This document shows, one piece after another, positions 18,907-29,501 of a DNA stretch of 58,782 nucleotides. The stretch lies in NCBI GenBank assembly GCA_002897735.1, contig BDTW01000012.1:1-58782 (forward strand), read 5' to 3'. A program made the translations under genes and the position numbers. The notes under the pieces were generated by a model, which ran no database searches, was not told where the DNA came from, and saw only the letters and a program-made list of their open reading frames with translations. Origin of the DNA: a bacterium BMS3Bbin13 (lineage in GTDB: Bacteria; Pseudomonadota; Gammaproteobacteria; 21-64-14). Within the stretch, counting starts at the first letter, position 1. Each line of letters starts with the position of its first letter.

Positions 18907-20217
18907 GTGGTGACGATACGACTGAAAGAAGGGGTGATGAAGGGGAGTTCCAATGCGGCCCTTTGGGCGGCCACCGTCGGGTTCTTCATCGGTTTCGGAT
19001 CCGTTTCCCTGTTTGGCCCTACCGCCCATTTGTTCAAGGACATCATGCGGTTGACGCCGACGGACATCGGCTTTCTGGTGGCTATTCCCATGTTGACGGG
19101 ATCGCTGTTGCGCATACCCTTCGGCGCCTGGGTGGATTCCACGGGGGGGAGACTCCCGTTTCTCATACTCCTGATCGCGTCGCTCATCGGCCTGGTTGGG
19201 CTGTTTTATATGTTGAAGGTGCTCTATCCCGAACATTTGACGCATGCCGATTATCCCTGGCTGTTATTGTTCGGCGCCCTGGCGGGTTGCGGTATCGCCA
19301 CCTTTTCGATCGGCATCGGCCAGGTTTCCTACTGGTTTCCACAGAACCGGCAGGGTTGGGCGCTGGCCGCATACGCGGGATTCGGTAATACCTCTCCCGG
19401 TCTTGTGGCGTTGATCGTCCCCGCGATTACCGCGGCGTTCGGGCTCTGGGTGAGTTACCTGGTTTCGGCCGCCATCCTGGTGGCCGGGTTGATCTTTTAT
19501 TTCATCCTGGGGCTGAATGCGCCGTTCTTTCAATTCCGCAAGGCGGGTATGACTTACGATGCGGCGGTCACCCGGGCCAGAGACAAGGAACAGGAACTTT
19601 TCCCCAAGGGAAACCCGCTGGTGACCTTGTGGAAATCGGCCGTTCATTGGAAGACCTGGCCCCTGGTGATCCTCTACTTCACGACATTCGGTGGTTTCCT
19701 GGCCTTGACGGCCTGGTTTCCGGTGTACTGGAGATCCTTTTATAACGTACCCGTCATGGAGGCCGTCGGGCTTACGGCGGGATTTTCACTGTTCTCCGCG
19801 TTGATTCGGGTTCCCGGCGGCCTGTGGGCGGACCGGTTCGGGGGGGAGTCGGTTGCCATCCTCTCTTTGCTGGTGCTGTTGGTCGGCGCGGTCATCATGA
19901 CGATCTCGCAGACCTTTGCCTGGTCGGTGATCGGGGAAGTTCTGATCGGGGCCGGCATGGGCGTAAACAACGCCGCCGTGTTCAAACTGGTGCCGCTCTA
20001 TGTCCCGGACTATGTCGGCGGCACTTCCGGTTGGGTCGGCGGCCTCGGCGCCTTGGGTGGATTCGCCGTTCCGCCGTTACTTGGATATTTTGTGGCCAAG
20101 CAGGGTTCCGTCGGCTATGCGCATGGGATGGTGGTCTACGTGGTGCTGGCGGTCATCTCGCTGCTGCTGGCGGTCTTGCTGCGCCAGGTGCGGCCCAAGG
20201 AGGCGTTGCCCGCCTGA
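18907..20217 (+). CDS. narK: NarK-type nitrate/nitrite transporter
   Basis: About 436 residues, 12 membrane helices, major facilitator superfamily. It brings nitrate in, or exchanges nitrate for nitrite, for the cytoplasmic NarG. Family marks: RIPFGAWVDSTGGR between helices 2 and 3, the nitrate-signature stretch GWALAAYAGFGNTSPG, and a second Gly-rich signature GALGGFAVPPLLG late in the protein. Start is uncertain: GTG codons at 18907 or 18910 follow GGAGG at 18897-18901. It lies 40 bases after narI, so it is probably cotranscribed. Confidence 0.93.
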   Translation: MVTIRLKEGVMKGSSNAALWAATVGFFIGFGSVSLFGPTAHLFKDIMRLTPTDIGFLVAIPMLTGSLLRIPFGAWVDSTGGRLPFLILLIASLIGLVGLFYMLKVLYPEHLTHADYPWLLLFGALAGCGIATFSIGIGQVSYWFPQNRQGWALAAYAGFGNTSPGLVALIVPAITAAFGLWVSYLVSAAILVAGLIFYFILGLNAPFFQFRKAGMTYDAAVTRARDKEQELFPKGNPLVTLWKSAVHWKTWPLVILYFTTFGGFLALTAWFPVYWRSFYNVPVMEAVGLTAGFSLFSALIRVPGGLWADRFGGESVAILSLLVLLVGAVIMTISQTFAWSVIGEVLIGAGMGVNNAAVFKLVPLYVPDYVGGTSGWVGGLGALGGFAVPPLLGYFVAKQGSVGYAHGMVVYVVLAVISLLLAVLLRQVRPKEALPA

Positions 20218-20553
20218 ATGGATGCGTTTGAAAATAAGTTTCACGGGGTATGGAGTCATCCGATCAAGCAGGGAAGGCTTTATAGCCCATCGAGAACCCC
20301 AGGTTATTTTGTGACAGCCGCCCGTCCGTCGAGATCACCGTCACGGGATCTCAAAACCCGCGGACCTTCCGGGGTTGCCACACACTCTCCATTTGCGGTC
20401 ACTTGACCGCTATCAAGGATCAGGGATAGCCGGCGGCTTAGGGTCGCCGGCCAGGGACCCGTTCGTGCGCGCGGCCACATGAGAGTTGTGGATTTTCAGG
20501 AGTGGTGGCGTTCGCGGCGCCGATTTTTGGGGCCTATCTCAAGGAGGTGCAAG
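20218..20553 (+). promoter_or_regulatory. norZ upstream region with Dnr/FNR-type box
   Basis: 336 gene-free bases. TTGAC-CGCT-ATCAA at 20403-20416 differs by one base from the FNR consensus. A -10-like TAGGGT at 20439-20444 would put the box centre at -41.5 from the predicted start near 20451, the class II FNR geometry. A GCCGGCG/CGCCGGC hairpin overlaps the -10 area (20429-20451). AAGGAGG at 20541-20547 is a strong ribosome site for the ATG at 20554. NO-dependent activation by the Dnr encoded at 51.5 kb is the likely control. Confidence 0.6.
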
Positions 20554-22873
20554 ATGGCGGATGCGTCCATATATCCCGGTATCGATGAACCGGATCGGAT
20601 GAGTTCCTGGCTCAAGTGGATTTTGTTTTTTCGTCGGGGTGTCCACGCTTGGAGCACTTATCTACGGAACCGTTTTGACCTACCGGCATGCCCCGCCGCA
20701 GCCCGAGCAGATCGTGGCGCCCGGAGGCGAAGTCCTGTTTACGGGGCGCGATATCGTCGCCGGCAAAGGCGCCTTTCAACAGGCGGATCTGGGCGACTAT
20801 GGCAGTATTTTCGGTATGGGGACCTACTTCGGCGAAGATTGGACCGCCAAATATCTGGTGCGCCTCGGACGGTTGACGGCCGATGCCATCGCCATCCCTC
20901 GTTACGGAAAACCCTACGCCGAACTGGGTATCGGCCCCAAGGCGGTGGTCAAGAACGAAATGCAAAAAGACCTTCATGGGCTGCATCTTTGGGATAAGCG
21001 CCTGGTCGTTTCCGAACCGGTTTCCCAAGCGATACGCAAGCTACAGGTGGAGATATCCCACTTTATCCTCACCAACGATTTCAAGAAGGGCTATACCCGG
21101 GCCTACAGCCTGGATCCGAAGCGGGCGAAACAGGCGGCCGACTTCATCCTCTATTCGGTGTTCACCACCGTGGCCCGGCGTCAGCACGTCGCTGCTTCAT
21201 GGACCAACAACTGGCCCTATGAACCCTTGGTCGGCAACGTGCCCACCCCGGGGACGTTTATCTGGACCTGGATCTCGTTCATGATCACCTTCGCCTTGTT
21301 CGGGGTCGTCGTCTTTATATTCGAACACTGGATCAATCGTGATGCGGGTACTCCCAAGGTATTGCTCGATAAATTCAATCCGCTTACCCCCGGCCAGCGT
21401 GCTGTCGCCCCGTACTTTCTGAGTGTTGCAGCAGTGTTTCTGCTGCAGATCGTCGCCGGGGTCCTCATGGCCCATTACTATTCGGATCGAACGAGTTTTT
21501 ACGGTATAAACATCGATTATCTGGTGCCGTTTCAGTTTCTTCGCGACTTCCACCTGCAGGGGGCGATCGTGTGGATCGGTCTCGCCTGGTTGGGCTCCGG
21601 TCTGTTCCTGGCGCCTTTGATCGCCGGGCGCGAGGGGCGCGGGCAGGGGTGGATGAACGCCACGCTGTACTGGGTGACGCTCGCGGTGGTGGCCGGTGCC
21701 CTGATCGGGGACTACATGGGCATCATGGGCTGGATCAAGCAGGGATGGTTCTGGGTCGGCAATCAGGGCCTGGCCTATCTCGAACTCGGGCGTCTGTGGC
21801 AAATCGGTTTCTTCCTCGGGCTGCTCCTGTGGAGCCTGATGATGGGTCGTGCGATCTGGCCGCGGCTGATCGATTTCAAGGATGCCGCACGGCGATTCTT
21901 GACCGGGCGGATAGGGATCGAACATTTGTTATGGGCGAGCACCCTCAACATCGCTCTGCTGTACTGGTTCGGGATGATTCCGCTTACCGGCATCAACCAC
22001 TCCTTTACCATTACCGACTTCTGGCGTTGGTGGGTGGTGCATCTGTGGGTGGAGCAGTCCTTCGAGTTCTTCTTCACCATGGTGATGGCCTATCTGCTGA
22101 TGGCCACGGGGTTGGTCTCGCGGACATTGGCGACGCGAACGGCGTTGTTCGATGTCATCCTGATCTTTCTCGGCGGCATGCTCGGAATCGGGCATCACAT
22201 GTACTGGGTGGGCGAGCCGGGCATGTGGATCTCGGTGGGCAGCGTCTTCTCCTTCATCGAAGTGATGCCGCTGTTGCTCTTGGTCGTGGAGGCCTCGCAC
22301 CAGTACCGTACCATCAAGACGCGCGGAGAAGCCTTCCCCTATCGCCTGGCCTTCCTGTACATCTTCGGCTCGGCATTCTGGAACTTCCTGGGTGCCGGGG
22401 TATTCGGTGGCGGCACCCTCAACGCACCGTTGGTCAACTACTATGAGCACGGTACATTCCTCACCTTGAACCACGCACATACCGCGCTTTTCGGCGCCTT
22501 CGGTCTCATGGCGATTGCATTGATCTACTTCTGCCTGCGTTATGCTGCCGGGGATCGCTATCGCTGGAGTGACCGGATCGGGATATGGGCCTTCTGGCTC
22601 TACAATGGAGGGATGGTGTTATGGATCGCGCTCAACTTCTTCCCCATCGGTTGGCCTCAGTTGCTGGCGGTGTATGAACACGGCTATGCCTATGCCCGCA
22701 GCCTCAAGTTCTATGACACGACGCTGTTGTGGCAGTGGTTGCGGTTCCCCGGCGATGTGGTATTCGCCGCCGGCGCCGTGCTCATGGCCCTCGACTTTCT
22801 GCGCAAGATCAAGCCGTTTTTCCCGAGGCTCTTTAAACCGGAGAATATGCCCGCGCTGAGTGGCCGGCGATAA
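20554..22873 (+). CDS. norZ: Quinol-dependent NO reductase (qNOR) with apparent +1 frameshift
   Basis: Reduces 2 NO to N2O with quinol; inner membrane. After the ATG at 20554 the frame reads MADASIYPGIDEP to SWLKWILFF and then, at a six-T run (20626-20631), must shift by one base to continue VGVSTLGALIYGTVLTYRH and the rest of a canonical qNOR. Dropping one T gives 772 residues, normal for the family. The downstream frame alone has no good start: its first is GTG 20639 inside membrane helix 1. Catalytic marks are intact: HLWVEQ (FeB His and active-site Glu), GIGHHMYW (FeB/haem His), FSFIEVMP and LNHAH. Probably a sequencing error, a fresh mutation, or slippage on the T run. Confidence 0.9.
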
Positions 22874-22894
22874 GATACTGAAACAGGGACCATC

Positions 22895-22923
22895 CCGGCC
22901 CGCGGCGACCTCCCGCGGGCCGG
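22895..22923 (+). terminator. Rho-independent-like terminator after norZ
   Basis: CCGGCCCGCGG and CCGCGGGCCGG form a perfect 11-bp GC stem with a 7-base loop, followed by TTTCTCC. It starts 21 bases after the norZ stop. Confidence 0.65.
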
Positions 22924-23049
22924 TTTCTCCGATCGGCCGATGGCGCCGGTCACGGCACACCTCCCGGCGGGCGGGTCACTGCGGTTCTACGGAACAATCG
23001 GTCGGCCGTCCGCCGGGAGCCTGTCGGACTTGGGATATTCCACTGCGGC

Positions 23050-23205
23050 GGCGCGGCGTGATCCGGACTTCGTCATCATGGCGCGCACCGACGCCTATGG
23101 CGGCGACCGGTGCGCGGATGCCGTTCGCCGAATGCGTGTCGCGCCATGAGCCGGGCGGCCGGGGGCGTCTATACCGCGATCCGCGCGGCCGGCGCACCCG
23201 CATGG
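23050..23205 (+). pseudogene. Remnant of a methylisocitrate lyase/PEP mutase-family gene
   Basis: Two short pieces of the isocitrate lyase superfamily lie in different frames. The first (about 23055-23149) reads ARRDPDFVIMARTDAYGGD, the strand and ARTDA motif of PrpB-like enzymes; the second (about 23140-23190) reads RAMSRAAGGVYTAIRAAG, like their C-terminal helix. The roughly 100 residues that should lie between are gone. No intact frame remains. The rest of the 475-base gap between norZ and the tautomerase gene, apart from the terminator, shows nothing I can name. Confidence 0.5.
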
Positions 23206-23348
23206 AGGTGCGCCGGGAATGCGGATTTCGCGTGTGCCCGCCACGACCCGCCGCGCGATCCCCCGAATGCGGTGCGGGTCCTCTTCCGGGTGGCGGTCAC
23301 GGCGGGCGGTTCGCCGTGGACCATACGCTCGGGTACCGGCGCCGCCGC

Positions 23349-23693
23349 TCAGAAGGTCCCGCCGTTCCAGCCCCATAGGTGCCGCGGGGCGTCCGTGAAC
23401 TCGATATACACCCGCTCCCCGGGGATGCCGAGGGCGGATTCGATCAGCGCGCAGAGTTCGCGCGACAGATCCGACGTGGACTCCGGCGGCAGCCCGATGC
23501 TCTTGAGTTCGAGATAGGCGAGCGGGGCGTCGCTGCCGGCGAGCGCCATCGCGGTCCCGGCCTCCAGCGCCACCATCACATAGCGCTCCGGCTTGCCCAA
23601 CGCCTGGGCCACGCGCGCGGAAGCGGTTTCCAGGAGCGCCTTCCGCGCCGCCGGTTCCGGGGTGACGTTGGTCTGGATTCTGAAGTAGGGCAT
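23349..23693 (-). CDS. MIF-like tautomerase family protein
   Basis: 114 residues, the usual length for the macrophage migration inhibitory factor/phenylpyruvate tautomerase family. The N-terminus MPYFRIQTNV gives the catalytic Pro after Met removal; the C-terminal half has VYIEFTDAPRHLWGWNGGTF, typical of MIF. Bacterial members tautomerise small keto acids, but the physiological substrate here is unknown. The gene is single, with unrelated neighbours. Confidence 0.85.
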   Translation of the reverse strand: MPYFRIQTNVTPEPAARKALLETASARVAQALGKPERYVMVALEAGTAMALAGSDAPLAYLELKSIGLPPESTSDLSRELCALIESALGIPGERVYIEFTDAPRHLWGWNGGTF

Positions 23694-23823
23694 GGTGGCG
23701 GTTCTCCTCGATCCGGGTCGGTGTTCGGAATCCGGTACCCTTCACGTGCGGCGCGCAACGGACCGCGTCGCGTATACCGTCAAGAAGTGCGGGCGGGCCG
23801 GGGGTCGGGAGGGTCGGGCGCCG

Positions 23824-24297
23824 TCAGGAACAGTCTTTGGCGAGTTCCTTCTCGAGCGCCTGGATCTTCGCCTGGCGCTGCGCCTCGCTCATGCGCCGCA
23901 CCTTTCCGTTCGCCTCGTGGAGCCGGATCCGCGTGTGGGTCCGGACCAGGGTCAGGGTCTTCCGGGCCTTGCGGCAGCGCGCCGCGTGCTGCGCCGGGCT
24001 CTCGGGGGCCTTGGCCCCCGGCTTTTTGGCCGGTTGGGCCGGTTTCTTCGCGGCCGGCCGGTCCGCGCTCTTGCCCGACGGTTTCGCGACGACGGGGACG
24101 GCACCGACATCGGAGCCGCTTTCGGGGAGCCGGACGACGTCCCGCTCCGGGCTCGTGGGCGGGGTCTGCGAGTAATGGATCACCCCGCTCGAGTCGGTCC
24201 AGCGATAGATGGCGGCGGATGCGGGAGCGGCCAGCAGGAGCCCGGCCAGCAGGAGCGGGATCGACCGGGTATGGGCGAACAGGTTGTGTGCCCCCAT
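23824..24297 (-). CDS. Exported DUF4124-domain protein
   Basis: 157 residues. Signal peptide at the N-terminus (SIPLLLAGLLLAAPASA, cleavage near residue 29), then the DUF4124 motif IYRWTDSSGVIHYSQTPP, a Lys/Pro/Ala-rich linker (about 75-115) and a basic helical C-terminus. DUF4124 proteins are periplasmic and of unknown function. A good ribosome site (GGAGAA) precedes the ATG. Confidence 0.85.
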   Translation of the reverse strand: MGAHNLFAHTRSIPLLLAGLLLAAPASAAIYRWTDSSGVIHYSQTPPTSPERDVVRLPESGSDVGAVPVVAKPSGKSADRPAAKKPAQPAKKPGAKAPESPAQHAARCRKARKTLTLVRTHTRIRLHEANGKVRRMSEAQRQAKIQALEKELAKDCS

Positions 24298-24431
24298 CTG
24301 TCGTTCTCCTCAATATATGTGCCGGTCTGGCATTCCGGTCCGGTATCCGCCCCGACTTTCCGGGGATCTCTCTCCGGGATCGAACCGGCGGCCTCGCACT
24401 GTCACCCGGCCGGGCGACGCGGCACCGCGCC

Positions 24432-24461
24432 ATTATGGTGCCATTCATTCGGTCGTGACAA
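24432..24461 (-). promoter_or_regulatory. Sigma-70-like promoter for the DUF4124 gene
   Basis: On the minus strand TTGTCA (24456-24461) and CATAAT (24432-24437) are 18 bases apart, each one mismatch from consensus. Predicted start near 24425 leaves a 5' leader of about 130 bases. Confidence 0.5.
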
Positions 24462-24589
24462 GCGTACCTGCATTCCGCGAAGTGGATCACGCGGGCGGCG
24501 ATGAGCGCGGTCCGTGAGACGCTCGACGCCGGGGAGGGCCCGACGCCCGGCAAACATCCGTGGAGCGCCGGCGAGGTTTGTTCAGCCTA

Positions 24590-24618
24590 TTGACTGTCCT
24601 ATGAAAACCCAGTAATTT
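24590..24618 (+). promoter_or_regulatory. Putative ilv promoter
   Basis: TTGACT at 24590-24595 and TAATTT at 24613-24618 with a 17-base spacer, 61 bases before ilvB. The -10 is weak. The remaining sequence between 24298 and 24678 shows no leader peptide rich in Ile/Val/Leu codons. Confidence 0.4.
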
Positions 24619-24678
24619 TCTACGTTTACGCCGGTCCTCGTTCAGGGTCGGCGACAGACGGCTTCAGAGGACCCCGCG

Positions 24679-26373
24679 GTGGAATTGACCGGTGCCGATA
24701 TCTTTGTGCGTTGCCTCGAGGAAGAGGGCGTGGAATACGTGTTCGGGTATCCGGGCGGTGCGGTGCTGTACCTCTACGACGCGTTGTTCCGGCAGGACGC
24801 CGTCAAGCATATCCTGGCGCGCCACGAGCAGGGCGCCGCGCACGCCGCCGACGGGTACGCGCGCGCCACCGGCCGCCCCGGCGTGGTGCTGGTCACCTCC
24901 GGCCCCGGCGTCACCAACGCGGTGACCGGTATCGCCACCGCTTATATGGACTCGATCCCCCTGGTGGTGTTCTCCGGCCAGGTCCCTACGCACCTGATCG
25001 GTAACGACGCCTTCCAGGAAGTGGACTCGGTGGGCGTCACGCGCCCGTGCGTGAAGCACAACTTTCTGGTCAAGGACGTGAAGGACCTGGCCCTGACCAT
25101 CAAGAAGGCCTTCTACATCGCCACGACCGGAAGGCCCGGCCCGGTGGTGGTCGATATCCCCAAGGACGTCACCGCCCGCAAGGCCGTGTTCCGCTACCCC
25201 GGGACGATCTCCATGCGCTCCTATAATCCGGTGGTGCGCGGGCATTCGGGCCAGATCCGCAAGGCGGTCGATCTGATGCTCCGCGCCAAGCGCCCGATCC
25301 TCTATACCGGCGGCGGCGTGATCCTCGGCGAGGGGAGCGGGGCGCTCACCGAACTCACGCGCCTGCTCGGGTTTCCGATCACCAACACCCTGATGGGGCT
25401 CGGCGCGTACCCGGCGACCGATCGCCAGTTCGTGGGCATGCTCGGCATGCACGGCACCTACGAGGCGAACATGGCGATGCACAACTGCGACGTGCTGATC
25501 GCCGTGGGCGCGCGTTTCGACGACCGGGTCACCGGCAACATCGAGAAGTTCTGCCCGCACGCCCGGGTCATCCACATCGACATCGATCCGGCGTCGATCT
25601 CCAAGAACGTCAAGGTCGATATCCCGATCGTCGGGTCGGTGGACGCCGTGCTGCGCGAGATGATCAAGGTCGTCGGGGAGAGCGACCGCAGGGCCGACCC
25701 CGGGGCGCTCACCGAGTGGTGGAAGCAGATCGACGAGTGGCGGTCCATGGACTGTCTCAAGTACGATCGTCAGAGCGACGTGATCAAGCCGCAGTATGTG
25801 CTCGAGTGCCTGTACCGGCTGACCGCGGGCGACGCCTACGTGACCTCCGACGTCGGCCAGCATCAGATGTGGACGGCGCAGTTCTACAAGTTCGACCGCC
25901 CGCGTCGCTGGATCAACTCCGGCGGTCTGGGCACCATGGGGTTCGGGCTGCCGGCCGCGATGGGCGTGCAGCTCGCCTTCCCGGACGAGACGGTCGTGTG
26001 CGTGACCAGCGAGGCGAGTGTGCAGATGTGCATCCAGGAACTGGCGACCTGCCGCCAGTACGGCCTGCCGATCAAGGTGGTGAACCTGAGCAACCGCTAC
26101 ATGGGCATGGTGCGCCAGTGGCAGGAGTTCTTCTACCAGGGGCGCTACGCCATGTCGTACATGGAGGCGCTGCCGGACTTCGTGCGGCTCGCCGAGAGCT
26201 ACGGGCACGCGGGCATGCACATCGAGCGGCCCGAGGACGTCGAGGGGGCGTTGCGCGAGGCCCTCAAGGTCCGTGACAAGGCGGTGTTCCTGGATTTCGC
26301 CACCGATCAGGCGGAGAATGTCTATCCCATGATTCCCGCCGGTGCCGGGCAGAACGAGATGATCCTGGTATAG
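24679..26373 (+). CDS. ilvB: Acetolactate synthase, catalytic subunit
   Basis: 564 residues. Condenses two pyruvates, or pyruvate and 2-ketobutyrate, in valine/leucine/isoleucine synthesis; TPP, Mg and FAD dependent. The N-terminal TPP domain carries the catalytic Glu in ARHEQGAAHAADGYAR, the FAD/central domain follows, and the C-terminal TPP/Mg motif reads TSEASVQM and NLSNRYMGMVRQW. The usual GD(G/A)S is SEAS and the first Asn of NN is Ser; the Mg-contacting second Asn is kept, and Glu in place of Asp is known in gammaproteobacterial relatives. GTG start. First gene of ilvB-ilvN-ilvC. Confidence 0.95.
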   Translation: MELTGADIFVRCLEEEGVEYVFGYPGGAVLYLYDALFRQDAVKHILARHEQGAAHAADGYARATGRPGVVLVTSGPGVTNAVTGIATAYMDSIPLVVFSGQVPTHLIGNDAFQEVDSVGVTRPCVKHNFLVKDVKDLALTIKKAFYIATTGRPGPVVVDIPKDVTARKAVFRYPGTISMRSYNPVVRGHSGQIRKAVDLMLRAKRPILYTGGGVILGEGSGALTELTRLLGFPITNTLMGLGAYPATDRQFVGMLGMHGTYEANMAMHNCDVLIAVGARFDDRVTGNIEKFCPHARVIHIDIDPASISKNVKVDIPIVGSVDAVLREMIKVVGESDRRADPGALTEWWKQIDEWRSMDCLKYDRQSDVIKPQYVLECLYRLTAGDAYVTSDVGQHQMWTAQFYKFDRPRRWINSGGLGTMGFGLPAAMGVQLAFPDETVVCVTSEASVQMCIQELATCRQYGLPIKVVNLSNRYMGMVRQWQEFFYQGRYAMSYMEALPDFVRLAESYGHAGMHIERPEDVEGALREALKVRDKAVFLDFATDQAENVYPMIPAGAGQNEMILV

Positions 26374-26375
26374 GT

Positions 26376-27951
<1,576 letters not shown>

Positions 27952-28004
27952 GCGCAGATCGCGGGCCGGCCCCGCCGCGCCCGAGCGCAGGCGACACACA
28001 CGTC

Positions 28005-28640
28005 ATGTCGCGTACCGGATATCCGCTCATCTCCCGGGAGGGGTGGCCCGCGATCCTCGGCGTGACGGTGCTGGCCGTGGCGGTGCACCACTTCGCGGGT
28101 CTCGCCTGGGCCGTGCCGCTGTGGCTCGCTGTCCCGGCCCTGTTGTTCGTGTTCCGCGATCCGGAGCGCCCGATCCCGGCCCTGCCGCTGGCGGTGCTCA
28201 GCCCGGTGGACGGGCGCGTGGCGGCGGTGGGGAAGGGGGTCGATCCCTACCTCGGGCGTGACGCCGTGAGCATCGGTATCGAGATGAACCGGCTGGGTGT
28301 CTACTCGACCCGCAGTCCGGTAGAGGGCAAGGTGGTGCAGCGCTGGTACACGGCGCGCGCCGAGGCGGGCGTGGGGTCCGGCAGGCCGCGCTACGGGGTG
28401 CAGGTGCGTACCGACGAGGGCGACGACGTGGTCCTGGCGATGGTCGGCGGTTCCCGGCTCCGGCGCCCGCGCTGTTACGTACAGCACGGCGAGCGCATAG
28501 GGCACGGCCAGCGTTGCGGCCACATCCTCTTCGGCTCGCGGGTCGAGGTCTATCTGCCCGCCAACTCGCGCGTGAATGCGCGGGCCGGCGACCGGGTCAC
28601 GGCCGGCGTCAGCGTGCTGGCGACATTGATTCACAAGTGA
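28005..28640 (+). CDS. psd: Phosphatidylserine decarboxylase proenzyme, short type
   Basis: 211 residues. Makes phosphatidylethanolamine from phosphatidylserine at the inner membrane. A hydrophobic N-terminal region (about 15-45) anchors the protein; LSPVDGRVAAVG holds the family PVDG motif; the self-cleavage site is in GHILFGSRVEVYLP, where Gly-Ser cleavage makes the pyruvoyl group. This is the compact Psd type found next to pssA. 53 bases after ilvC and 50 before pssA. Confidence 0.93.
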   Translation: MSRTGYPLISREGWPAILGVTVLAVAVHHFAGLAWAVPLWLAVPALLFVFRDPERPIPALPLAVLSPVDGRVAAVGKGVDPYLGRDAVSIGIEMNRLGVYSTRSPVEGKVVQRWYTARAEAGVGSGRPRYGVQVRTDEGDDVVLAMVGGSRLRRPRCYVQHGERIGHGQRCGHILFGSRVEVYLPANSRVNARAGDRVTAGVSVLATLIHK

Positions 28641-28690
28641 TTGCGCCGCCGGTGCGGCGTGCGGGCCGGGAGCATCCCGGAGGATGCCCG

Positions 28691-29479
28691 ATGGAGCCGG
28701 AACCGACCGAGGTCAAGCGCCGCAGGGGGATCTACCTCCTGCCGAACCTGCTCACGACCGCCGGCCTGTTCGCCGGCTTCTACGCCATCGTCGCCTCCAT
28801 GGGCGGCCGCTACGGGACCGCGGCGCTCGCCGTCTATGTGGCGATGATCCTCGACGGCCTGGACGGGCGCGTGGCGCGCCTGACCAACACCCAGACCGCA
28901 TTCGGCGTGGAGTACGACAGCCTCTCGGACATGGTCTCCTTCGGGCTGGCTCCGGCCCTGGTGATCTACGAGTGGTCGCTGTCGGGGCTTGCCCACTACG
29001 GCTGGTTATGGGCCAAGTTCGGCTGGTTGGGAGCGTTCGTCTATGCGGCGGGTGCCGCACTGCGCCTGGCGCGCTTCAACACGCAGGTCGGGACCCTCGA
29101 CAAGCGCTACTTCCAGGGCCTGCCCAGTCCCGCCGCCGCGGCGGTCGTGGTCGGGTTGGTGTGGGTCGGCAACGAGACCGGCGTGGGCGGTACCGAACTC
29201 GCGTTCCCCGCCCTTATCCTGACCATTTTCGCGGGCATGCTGATGGTCAGCAACATCCGCTACTATAGTTTCAAGGAAGTGGACTTCGTGCGCCGGGTCC
29301 CGTTCGTCGCCATACTCCTGGTGGTGATGGCCTTCGTGCTCATCTCGATCGACCCTCCCAAGGTCCTGTTCGGCGTCACCCTGGCCTACCTGATCGCGGG
29401 TCCCCTGCATACCCTCTACCGCCTGCGCCGCCACCGTGCCGAACGTCGCGCCGCGGGGCGCGGCGGGCGCGGTGGGTGA
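28691..29479 (+). CDS. pssA: Phosphatidylserine synthase
   Basis: 262 residues, multi-pass inner-membrane CDP-alcohol phosphotransferase (type II PssA). The family motif DG-x2-AR-x8-G-x3-D-x3-D is complete (DGLDGRVAR, then FGVEYDSLSD). Uses CDP-diacylglycerol and serine; product is decarboxylated by Psd from the gene before it. Start at ATG 28691, seven bases after GGAGG. Confidence 0.94.
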   Translation: MEPEPTEVKRRRGIYLLPNLLTTAGLFAGFYAIVASMGGRYGTAALAVYVAMILDGLDGRVARLTNTQTAFGVEYDSLSDMVSFGLAPALVIYEWSLSGLAHYGWLWAKFGWLGAFVYAAGAALRLARFNTQVGTLDKRYFQGLPSPAAAAVVVGLVWVGNETGVGGTELAFPALILTIFAGMLMVSNIRYYSFKEVDFVRRVPFVAILLVVMAFVLISIDPPKVLFGVTLAYLIAGPLHTLYRLRRHRAERRAAGRGGRGG

Positions 29480-29501
29480 GACGCGTGCGGTCCCCGGCCT
29501 C

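Noticed and set aside
20554-22873. NO dismutase (Nod) instead of NO reductase
   Set aside because: Nod proteins replace key active-site residues of qNOR as I recall; here HLWVE, GIGHH and FSFIE are all in the qNOR form.
22940-23149. A real 69-codon gene after norZ
   Set aside because: Only the middle matches a known family (ARTDA region of methylisocitrate lyase), out of context and cut short, so it is treated as a remnant.
24298-24678. Attenuation leader for ilvBNC
   Set aside because: No short frame with clustered Ile/Val/Leu codons could be found, in contrast to leuA.
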